From Narthecium ossifragum (Eukaryota; Streptophyta; Magnoliopsida; Dioscoreales; Nartheciaceae), in NCBI GenBank assembly GCA_963920575.1, contig OY986970.1, positions 18,920,170 through 18,984,169 on the forward strand: DNA of 64,000 bases, written 5' to 3'. Below, in pieces: positions 55,924 to 64,000 of this stretch (position 1 is the first letter of the stretch; each line of letters begins with the position of its first letter). Both the position numbers and the translations under genes were made by a program. Below the pieces are notes generated by a model. That model worked only from the letters and a program-made list of their open reading frames with translations, did not search any database and was not told the origin of the DNA.

Positions 55924-57225
55924 GACATATAAACAACGCATTCTATGGTAGCTATTTAAAATAAATAGGCTACACCTATCAAGCCATCTATTACTGCAAA
56001 GAAGATTGCCTTTTTTTAATAAAATAAAAGCACAAAAGCTATCAACTTTGAAGCTCATTGCTTAGGTATTTGTCCCCCTATGACATCTTGTTTTATAACT
56101 CATTGACCCTGCTTCAGTGACCACAACTTTCTAAAATCTAAAAAAAATTGAGTCTTTTACCTTGTTTAGTGTGAGCATACCAATGCTCGTGCAATCACAA
56201 AGTTCTTGTACAGATCCGATTCAAATCCATGACCTCACGACAGGCGGTGATCAAAAGACTTAACTACTCTAGTATGCACTACTCAAGTGACCACGCTGCA
56301 TACAAGAATCACCCAATGGACTTTTAGATTCATGAAATCACACTATAATAAAGTCATGAATGAAACGTCTACTTAGTGCAAACGTCTAGCTAACCAAGTG
56401 ATAATAGGACAGTACCCTCATATATATTGACCCTTTAGAGGCAACTTTAATTCTAATGACCCTTTAGTTTAACTATTAACCTACTTGATAAGCTAGCTAA
56501 GACAGATAGAACAAAGGTACAAAGCAAAGGCGATTACCCATAAAGTAATGGACAATTGTAAGGTAATTAGGTAATGACCAAAATCTACGTATCCTCGCTG
56601 TACGTACTCCATAGTGGCCATTGCGTTCCTTGTTTGCATGGCGAACAAATCAGCTATCTAACTAGTTGGTTTATCGCTGTAATAATGCCGGAAGTACCTA
56701 TGGTAGCAAAGAGTTATCAGAAGTATATTCAGTGTTGAGTTTTTTTTTTATTAGTTCAGTTCAAAGGTTAGTATTACATCACCCTAACACATGATCCAAA
56801 GCATCACATCCATTCTCATGAGACCGCGATAATGGGGTCGAAGGCGACCACACCATTTTGCAACAGAGTCTGAATATAAACGAACACCACTGAATATTCA
56901 ATGTGAGTTAAAGGACTAAGATTCCGATCGCATTTCCATCCCGATTACTGTGGTTAGACATCAATATAAATACACTAATTAATTTTTAAGATCAATTGGT
57001 GAAATTAATAGAGTAATTGAGCATAGATCCAGAGTGCATCACATCCGGACCCTATTAAGTCCGCTCCTCGGGACGGATTATATGTCTAGTCAGAATCGAT
57101 CTGTGTTACTTTGTTCAGAATCCGGAAAAAAATAAAAGGATTCGACCATCTTAAATGCAAGATCGATGCACGCAGCAAGAGTAAGGTATCAATACAATTA
57201 TGACTCTTAAGCTAGAATACCTTTT
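55924..57225. other. Non-coding stretch, nothing recognised
   Basis: AT-rich sequence with no supported gene. Confidence 0.4.
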
Positions 57226-57502
57226 TGTTGGAATTTTAAGTGGAGAAATATTTGATAAAGGTAGAAATGTGATTTTCTATTACGGAGAATTACTCGAACT
57301 TTCTTTTGACAAGGATGGTAGAAGTACAATCTTCTTTTTAACCAAATAACTAAATGACTCAACTAGTAACTAAATCACTTAATGAGTCATCAATTTCCTA
57401 AATTGTCATAACTATTGACTCTTAGGAATCACAAACTTTGACTATGCCTCTTCAAATTACAAATATCTATAAAAATATGGAATTACAAATTACTTCTTAA
57501 CA
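57226..57502 (-). repeat. 3' LTR of the older copia element
   Basis: A 277-bp LTR: plus TGTTGGAATTTT ... CTTCTTAACA, preceded on the minus strand by the purine tract ATGAGGGAG. The partner LTR is not in the window. Confidence 0.7.
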
Positions 57503-57871
57503 CTCCCTCATAATTTGTAATTCCCAATTGCTTTTTGAACTTCTCAAACTTTTCAATTGTAACAGCCTTTGTGAGAATATCTGCAGGTTGCTCATGAGTA
57601 TTGAGAAACTCCAAATTTATTTTTTCTTTCTTCACCAATTCTCTTATGAAATGATGACGGAGCTCAATGTGCTTTGTTCGAGCGTGAAACACAGGATTTT
57701 TTATCTTTGCAATGGCAGACATATTATCACAATTTATGATAGTTGGTTGTTGTTGTAGCTGGACCAAATCAACAAGAATTCTTCTAAGCCAAACTGTTTC
57801 ACATGCTGCGTTGGATGCGGCAATGTACTCTGCTTCTGCAGAAGATAATGCCACAATCTTTTGCTTCTTTG
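57503..57871 (-). pseudogene. Older copia element, RNase H C-terminal part
   Basis: The minus strand encodes SSKKQKIVALSSAEAEYIAA, INCDNMSAIAKIKNPVFH, RTKHIELRHHFIRELV, then ADILTKAV and a stop near the LTR. This is the end of copia pol, in frame. It is cut at 57871-57878 by a LINE; the N-terminal part resumes at 59562. Confidence 0.85.
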
Positions 57872-57878
57872 AACTCCA

Positions 57879-58917
57879 CGCTCTTCCGGTGTTTGTCATG
57901 GCGTCAATACCTGTCCCGACCTCTGTTCTGAAGAAGGTGGACTACCTTGCAAGGCAATTCCTCTGGCAAGGTAGACGGGGTGGATTGTCAACGGTCGCCT
58001 GGGAGAAGGTCTGGCAGCATAAATGGCTGGGAGGCCTAGGCTTCAAAGATGTCACCACGATGCAGTCGGCGCTCCGAATGAAGAGAGCGGCGCAATTTCT
58101 GGAGGCAGAGGACTCGATTTGGACGGCTATATGTCGGGCCAAATATAATCTCCAGCAATCGCTGCCCACTTGTAGGAATCCTGTCAAGGTATCTGTTCAC
58201 TGGAGATCTTTGTGCAAAGCAGCGCAGATACTTCGCAGGGGGCTACGTTGGGATCCAGGGCCAGCCTGCAAAGCTAATATACTACATGACTGGTGGTTAG
58301 GCAGCGGTCCCCTGGATTCACTTCCATGTTTGATGAAGGCAGAGGAGAAGTTAAACTCAACCACAGTCGATTGCCTGTTCAAAGAAGATGGGAGCTGGGA
58401 TGTTGAGGCGATCCAATCCATGTTCCACCCTGAGATGGTCGAACAGATTCTTAATATGCCCCTGCAGGCTCATCCCATGGAGAGGCCATGGTGGACAGCG
58501 GCTTGCTCCGGTACAATCTCCACCTCTTCTTGTTACCAATTTATTAGCAACCTTTTTCCCAGGGACCACGATGAGGAGAACCTTGGTATTTGGAAAGGTA
58601 TATGGAGCGCTCCTGCTGGCCCAAGAATCCGATTCTTTCTTTGGAAGCTCATGCATGGGAAAATTCCTACGAAACTAGTGTTATGGAATTGGTGTTGTTC
58701 TTCTGAGAAAGAATGTCCGAGATGCAGAATGGAGGAAGAATCATTAGAACACCTGTTTGTAGGCTGCCGATTTGCTAGGGCTGTGTGGCTGGAGGTCATG
58801 GGCGAGCAGATGCCACAGAGCTTACAGGAATGCTTCGACCGCCTAGCTTCACCTAGAAGGTCCGAGGATAACATCAAACCGAAATCAAGGATTGCCTATG
58901 GTCTCTGGAGCATCTGA
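57879..58917 (+). pseudogene. LINE ORF2 C-terminus: zf-RVT region
   Basis: About 345 codons of ORF2 are open from the truncation point: ALPVFVMASIPVPTSVLKKV, FLWQGRRGGLSTVAWEKV, RIRFFLWKLMHGKIPTKL, and the zinc-binding CPRCRMEEESLEHLFVGC (CxxC...HxxxxC). The segment ends RIAYGLWSI-TGA. The frame continues after this stop into the RNase H at 58969. Related LINEs usually have tryptophan here, so a single G-to-A change probably made the stop. Sequence upstream of 57879 in this frame is antisense copia and not part of the LINE. Confidence 0.85.
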
Positions 58918-58968
58918 AAAGACAGGTGTAAGGTTACCCATGGAGAGGACGGCTCGAGTGAGGACGGC

Positions 58969-59499
58969 TTGGCAAGATCTATCAAATGGCTAGTGCAGGA
59001 ATACATGACTTGTCATGGTACCAAGAAGACGATGGAGCAAAGGGGTGTCTCGGAGGGCTGCCGACTGCAAGTGGATGCGTCCGTGGACCTCGGTAAGGGC
59101 ATTGCAGGAATTGGGGTGGTGTGCATGGATAAAGATGACGAAGTTGCTCTCTGGTCGGCGTCTACAACCAAGGAGGTGTCCTCGATACTCATGGGCGAAC
59201 TTGAGGCCATGTTATTTGCTATTCGGGAGGCCTCTCAGCGGAAATGCTCGCATGTGTTTATTGAAAGTGACTCGTTGTTTGGCGTCCGGATGGTTGAAGG
59301 TGGCCTTCCCACCAATGAGTCATGTCGACCCTTGGTGAATGATATCTGGTGGGAGAGCAGGGTTTTTGAACAGGTAGGATTTGGTTACATTCCTCGGGAA
59401 TGCAATGAACGAGCGGATTGGCTAGCTAATCAAGCTAGGGAGTTGGCGGCAGTTTTTGATGGAGGGGGGGTGCTAGGGGGTCTGTCCCCTGCACCTTAA
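58969..59499 (+). pseudogene. LINE ORF2 RNase H domain
   Basis: The same frame as the preceding part, about 176 codons. RNase H motifs: QVDASVDLGKGIAGIGVV, GELEAMLFAIREA, FIESDSLFG and CNERADWLANQA. The four catalytic acids (D, E, D, D) are all present. The domain is separated from zf-RVT only by the stop at 58915-58917. Confidence 0.85.
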
Positions 59500-59561
59500 C
59501 TCCACTCCCTATGTAAGGGGTAACAGCCTTTCAGCTTAATTAATCCAAAAAAAAAACTCCA

Positions 59562-59695
59562 AGCAATCACCTTTGTTCCAAGGTGAAACAAATATCCTGT
59601 AGTACTTTTCCTGTCATCCAATGAACCAACCCAATCACCATTTGTAAAACCAGTGAGCTTCTTGTCATTCTCTTTCACATACACAATGCTATGCT
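59562..59695 (-). pseudogene. Older copia element, RNase H N-terminal part
   Basis: The minus strand reads VYVKENDKKLTGFTNGDWVG, SLDDRKSTTGYLFHLGTKVIAW, joining in frame to 57871 when the LINE is removed. It is cut at 59700 by the LTR of the younger copia element. Confidence 0.85.
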
Positions 59696-59700
59696 ACTTT

Positions 59701-60322
59701 TGTTGGGATTTTGGTGGTGAATTGGATCACCCAAACTCTCTCTTCAATGGCCAAACAAGAACAGAAACTCAAGAATCCAAACCAAACCAGAACACAGGAT
59801 TTACGTGGAAAACCTCACAGCAAGTGACTGAGAGGAAAAACCACGGGGCAGAGGAGAAGGGTTTCACTATGAATCAAAAGGTTACAAAGGGTTTTTCTAG
59901 AGGAGACAGGTTCTTCTCTAGGACTTCTTCTCTTTCTCGCAGAAGAAGCTCTCTGTTTCTCTCACAGAGAAAAACTCACACTAACACCTTAACCCTAACC
60001 AGTCACCCACCCTTATATATAATAGTTTAACTTATACAAGGAGTTCTACAGCCATTGGATCAACCATCTTCATAGCCAGCCGTCCGATCATAAAACAGAG
60101 GTTCCGGATGCACACTAACAGCCAAGAAGCATTCATTCACAACAATCCTCCACGAGAGAATTGGGTCTCTCAAGCCTCGACGCTCGACTCTCGACATCTT
60201 CAACACTCGACGCCTTCACGCTCGACGCCTTCAACGCTTGACTCTCGACGCTCGTGCTGCATCTAGTTGCTTCGATCAACCAGCTTAGTTTGTTGAGGTC
60301 TCATGAGGAGAGAACCCTAACA
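59701..60322 (-). repeat. 3' LTR of the younger copia element
   Basis: A 622-bp LTR, plus TGTTGGGATTTTGG ... AGAACCCTAACA. The minus-strand tract AAGGGGGAGAT follows at 60323-60333. The target duplication would be ACTTT (59696-59700), but the other end lies outside the window. Confidence 0.75.
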
Positions 60323-60339
60323 ATCTCCCCCTTCTCGAC

Positions 60340-60882
60340 TCATGAGGACTCCATACCAGCTATGTTTCTGCATAACTGGAGCTTCTCTTTGGGTAACGAT
60401 TTGGTCATCATATTCGACGGATTCTCGTCGGTGTGAATCTTCTGGATTTGCAACTGCTTCTCCTCAAGCAAATCTCGAATCCAATGGTATCGAACATCGA
60501 TGTGTTTGGATCTCGAGTGAAATCTTGAGTTCTTCGATAGGTGGATGGCACTTTGACTATCACAGTGAACTGTGTACTCTTCTTGCTTCAAGCCAAGTTC
60601 AGTGGTGAACTTCTTCATCCAAATCATCTCTTTGCAGACCTCTGTAGCAGCAATGAATTCAGCTTCTGTAGTTGACAAAGCTACACACTTTTACAGTCTC
60701 GATTGCCACGCTACTGCACCTCCTGTGAATGTAATCAAGTAGCTCGACACCGACTTTCTTGAATCCACATCCCTAGCCATATCAGCATCCGTATAACCTT
60801 CTAATACAGGTTGTCCACCTGCAAAACATAAACAGAGTTTAGAGGTTCCTCGGAGATACCTGAAAATCCATTTTACTGCTTC
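60340..60882 (-). pseudogene. Younger copia element: RNase H
   Basis: Minus strand: GYTDADMARDVDSRKS (60790), GGAVAWQSRL-stop-KCVALSTTEAEFIAATEV, VHCDSQSAIHLSKNSRFHSR, DENPSNMMTKSLPKEKLQLC. Tnt1/Tork-type RNase H. Stops at ~60691 and ~60884 replace conserved Q and W codons. Confidence 0.85.
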
Positions 60883-62244
60883 TCAATGCTCGCGTCCTGG
60901 GTTGAAAATGAATCTGCTAACAACTCCAACTGCGTATGCCATATCAGGCCTTGTGCACACCATCGAATACATCAGGCTTCCCACAGCTGATGCATATGGA
61001 ATTCGACTCATCTCTTCCTTGTCTTTGGCATCCTTAGGACTTTGTTCCTTGCTCAATTTGTGATGCGCTGCGAGCGGCGCTCCTACAGGCTTTGCTTCAG
61101 TCATCCGAAAGCGTTTCAATACTCTTTTGATGTACTCCTCCTGTGACATCCGTAGCTTCTTCGAGCCTCTGTCACGGGTGATCTTTATACCTAAGATCTT
61201 TCTAGCCTGTCCCAAATCTTTCATGGCAAAAGATTTATTTAGCTCTTGTTTCAGCTTCTCTATCTTCTTCTTATCCTTTCCAACAATTAACATATCATCA
61301 ACATAAAGAAGAAGAATAAGAAAGTCTGAGCTATCAAACCTCCGGATGTACACACAGTGATCCGAGGTTGTCCTCTGGTATTCATGTTGAGTCATAAAAG
61401 AATCAAATTTCTTGTACCACTGTCTTGTTACTTGCTTGAGACCGTACAAGCTCTTTTTCAAACGACATACCAGGTTCTCCTTTCCTCTAATCTTGAAGCC
61501 TTCAGGCTGCTCCATGTAGATTTCCTCCTCCAAGTCTCCATGGAGGAAAGCAGTCTTCACATCTAGTTGTTTGACCTCCAAGTCTAAACTAGCTGCTAGT
61601 CCAAGAATTACTCTGATAGAAGACATCTTAACAACAGGAGAAAATATTTCTTCAAAATCAATACCTGCTTTTTGCTGAAAACCTTTTACCACCAATCTCG
61701 CCTTGTACCTTGGCTGGTTGGACTTTTCTTCTACCTTCAATCTAAACACCCATTTGTTCTTCAGTGGTTTTCTCCCTTTTGGCAGCTCGACTAGTTCATA
61801 AGTAGCATTCTCATGCAGAGATTTCATCTCATCCTGCATGGCTTTCATCCATTCGACCTTCTTTTCACTGTCGACAGCTTCTTGGTAGCAATCCGGCTCG
61901 CCTCCATCAGTCAGCAATGTGTACTGCGAGGCTGGATATCTGGTTGACGGTACTGCAGTTCTGGTCGATCGACGTGGCTGAGTTTCAGGTGGTGTTGGTG
62001 AGGTTGAGGAACTCGTCGACGGCGATGGGTAACTCGTCGACGATGATGGAACTTCCTCTTCACCATCATCAACTTCAGCTTCTTCTTGCTGAGGCTCTTT
62101 TGGTGTTAACTGGTCATCTCCCCCGTCATCGACATGATAGGAGGGCGGATTTAGCGTTAAGGGAGTATCTCCCTCATTTGGAGTTCGAGACTCTGTTTTT
62201 GACTCCTCTGTCTTTTCTACATGTTGGTTCTCTGAGAAGATCAC
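60883..62244 (-). pseudogene. Younger copia element: reverse transcriptase
   Basis: A 453-codon open stretch. It begins in the linker after integrase, then shows RSTRTAVPSTRYP, NKWVFRLKVEEKSN, VKQLDVKTAFLHGDLEEEIY and ILLLYVDDMLIVG (the YVDD catalytic site). Next come ILGIKITRDRGSKKLRMSQE and GSLMYSMVCTRPDMAYAVG. This is an intact Ty1/copia reverse transcriptase core of the Tork/Tnt1 type, but the polyprotein is broken on both sides. Confidence 0.9.
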
Positions 62245-62280
62245 ATCTCGACTCCTTACTAGCTTTCTCTCCTCTGGGTC

Positions 62281-62721
62281 TCACAGCCTATACCCAAGTT
62301 CATCTTCTCCATAGCCCAGAAATATACATAGCTTTGACTTTTGATCCAGCTTGGCTCTGTTCTCCTTTGGTATGTGCACTGAGGCCTTGCAACCAAAGAC
62401 TCTAAGATGGGTATAGGAGATCTGTTTCTTTGACCAAATTTGTTCAGGAACATTACCATCCAGAGGGATCGATGGGGACTTGTTGATCAAGTAACATGCT
62501 GTCAACACTGCTTCTCCCCAAAAGTGCTTCGACAGCTTCGCCATCGACAACAAGCTTCGAGCCTTCTCCATGATGGTTCGATTCATCCTTTCAACCACTC
62601 CATTCTGTTGAGGTGTTCGAGCAACTGTCCTCACATGTCTGATGCCGTGCTTCATACAATAATTTGTGAAGCTCTTGGAGGTATACTCTCCCCCGTTATC
62701 AGTGCGAAGACATTTCAACAA
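62281..62721 (-). pseudogene. Younger copia element: integrase core, C-terminal part
   Basis: Minus strand: LKCLRTDNGGEYTSKSF (second catalytic aspartate), PQQNGVVERMNRTIMEKARS (catalytic glutamate), LRVFGCKASVHIPKENRAKL, LGYGEDELGYRL-stop. One stop separates it from the RT frame. Upstream a small deletion or frameshift near 62795 separates it from the first half. Confidence 0.88.
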
Positions 62722-63904
62722 TCTTCCAGTTTCCCGTTCAACTTTAGCATGAAAATACTGAAAGACTTCAAATGCTTCAGCAGCTTCTCGATGAAGGTGA
62801 TGAAGTATGCATTGCCTCCTAAGGACTTTACCTCCAATGGTCCACAGATGTCAGAGTGTACAAGCTCCAGCAGCTTCTTCTTCCTCCTAGCAGCGGTCCT
62901 GGCAAAAGACACCCGATGTTGCCTTCCAAACAAGCAATCATCACAAGGTTTCTGGGGAGTACCTTCGACATTCGGTAAAAGCTTTTTCTTTGCCAGGATC
63001 TTCAGCCCCTTCTCACTGATGTGGTCGAGCCTTCGATGCCACAACAGAGTAGTATCCTCATGCTCTACTGCTAGCGTCGAACCCATCTGTGTTAGAACTC
63101 TTGTTTTATAGAGAGAGCAGCCCTTCTTACCACTTGCAATTACTAGAGATCCTTTGGTCAACTTCCAGGCCCCTCGACCAAAGCTAGACATGTATCCTTC
63201 ATCATCTAGGTATCTAGGTGAGATCAGATTGAGGCGTAGATCTTCGATATGACGAGCATCTCGAAGTATTATCTTCATACCGGTGTTCGTCTCGACATGG
63301 ATGTCACCTCTCCCAATGACCTTCGACGTGTTATTGTTACCCATCTTCACAACGCCAAAGTCTTCAGCCTTGTAAGTTGTGAAGAGTCGTCGATGTGCTG
63401 TCGCATGGAAAGAGGCTCCAGTGTCGACTATCCAGTCCGCTTGAGGGGGATCGACGATGTTGATGCAACTCTCCTTGCAGCATCCCAGGATGGTGATGTC
63501 GCTGTCCAACTCCACCACTGAAGTGTCTTTGCCTCCCCCGTTCTCTGTGACCTTTCCTTCTCTCTGATCCTTTTGTAGCTTTCTGCAATCTCTCTTGAAG
63601 TGCCCTTTCTTCTTGCAGTAGTAACACTGCACATCCTTTCTAACCCTTGACATGCTACGGGATTTGAATCTGTCTCCATGATCCCGACCTTTGCTCCTGC
63701 CTCTGTCATCAGATTCTGAGCAATCTCCAAACTGTCTCTTCTCCACCAGATGTGCTTCTGAGACAGCTTCTTCTGTAGATTTCTTCCTCATCTTGTTTGA
63801 AAGAAGTGCTGACATGACCTCTTCAGTTTCCAACGTCTCCTTCCCATACAGGAGAGTTGTCACCAAGTGCTCGTATGAAGTTGGCAGAGAGGCTCGAAGA
63901 AGCA
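62722..63904 (-). pseudogene. Younger copia element: Gag end, protease and integrase start
   Basis: Minus strand from 63904: LLRASLPTSYEHLVTTLLYG (Gag), CYYCKKKGHFKRDC (CCHC zinc knuckle, about residues 110-125), WIVDTGASFH (protease active site), LLWHRRLDHISEKGLKIL (pre-integrase), and HSDICGPLEVKSLGGNAYF (integrase core). The Gag start is lost because the LTR at 63905 cuts it. A short segment after FITFI is deleted, shifting the frame. Confidence 0.88.
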
Positions 63905-64000
63905 TGTGAGGACCTGCCCCTCTATCCCTGCGGCTCGTTGTGGACCGTAAGGGCAATTTGGTAAATTATGCCTTGTTGGTTTGTTTCACACCCGCGTGTG
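63905..64000 (+). repeat. Chromovirus-family LTR, partial (runs off the right edge)
   Basis: Begins TGTGAGGACCTGCCCC and continues like the start of the LTR at 49210, inserted in copia Gag. The candidate target duplication is AAGCA (63900-63904). Whether it is solo or part of a full element is not visible. Confidence 0.8.

Larger units (their letters stand above)
57879..59554 (+). mobile_element. 5'-truncated L1-type LINE, TSD AACTCCA
   Basis: The 1676-bp insertion lies in copia RNase H. AACTCCA is duplicated at 57872-57878 and 59555-59561. It ends with a run of A. It carries the end of ORF2 (zf-RVT and RNase H). Confidence 0.9.

Noticed and set aside
57712..57878. N-terminal part of a long plus-strand frame ending at 58917
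   Set aside because: This stretch is antisense copia RNase H. The LINE proper starts at 57879 after the target duplication.
63906..63956. First residues of the younger copia Gag frame read from 63956
   Set aside because: They are encoded by the antisense strand of the inserted LTR at 63905 and do not belong to Gag.

Overview
This window looks like nuclear DNA of a flowering plant, most likely a monocot. It is dominated by nested transposable elements (Ty3/gypsy and Ty1/copia LTR retrotransposons, LINEs, Helitrons, hAT, PIF/Harbinger-like and Mutator-like elements), and the recognisable host gene pieces are plant-specific or plant-like. There is no bacterial gene organisation. I see only two host genes that look intact: a CLE signalling-peptide precursor at 54551-54796 and a small protein with KEN-box and D-box motifs at 14175-14516. 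Everything else is mobile DNA, captured gene fragments or unassigned non-coding sequence.

Layout. 1-4250: 5' end of a minus-strand Ty3/gypsy element (LTR, leader, and a 726-codon Gag frame open off the left edge). 5065-5792: fragments of a D-type cyclin and two tandem copies of the first exon of an ankyrin-DHHC S-acyltransferase (TIP1/PAT24-like). 5817-11581: a minus-strand Helitron of 5.8 kb. 11605-12008: a small hAT element with a perfect 8-bp target duplication. 14175-14516: the KEN/D-box gene. 16501-21046: the 3' part of an LTR element whose LTR holds a 1.4-kb PIF/Harbinger-like element carrying two convergent host fragments (SMG8-like and glycosyltransferase-like). 21047-27886: a decayed chromovirus-type gypsy element with a related solo LTR inserted in its gag. 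27887-36240: copia remains interrupted by a gypsy solo LTR and a copia-type solo LTR, the latter holding a further LTR-like insert. 36241-37050: LINE remains.

38273-45249: the first copy of the CLE upstream segment, repeat-rich elements, and a 2-kb inverted repeat interrupted by a hAT element. 45351-51961: a 6.6-kb hAT element that has captured part of an ARM-repeat gene and was then hit by two gypsy solo LTRs. 52150-53511: another AGTTACTTTTC-repeat element. 53512-54796: the second copy of the duplicated upstream segment, a Mutator-like MITE, a TATA box and the CLE gene. 55528-55907: a LINE tail. 57226-63904: a copia element nested in an older copia element, with a 5'-truncated LINE also inserted. 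63905-64000: the start of another chromovirus LTR.

Many boundaries are supported by target-site duplications that I read directly: GCCAAGAG, GTCCCCAC, CCACTACC, GGTGC (twice), CTTGA, AGTGT, AACTCCA, ATTGGAGAT, and a 16-bp one. Two broader patterns stand out. First, gene-fragment capture occurs in several DNA-transposon contexts. Second, U3-like parts of unrelated LTR families carry arrays of short GATC-centred inverted repeats (GGTCGAT...ATCGACC, or AAGATCGATCTT with a matching arm).
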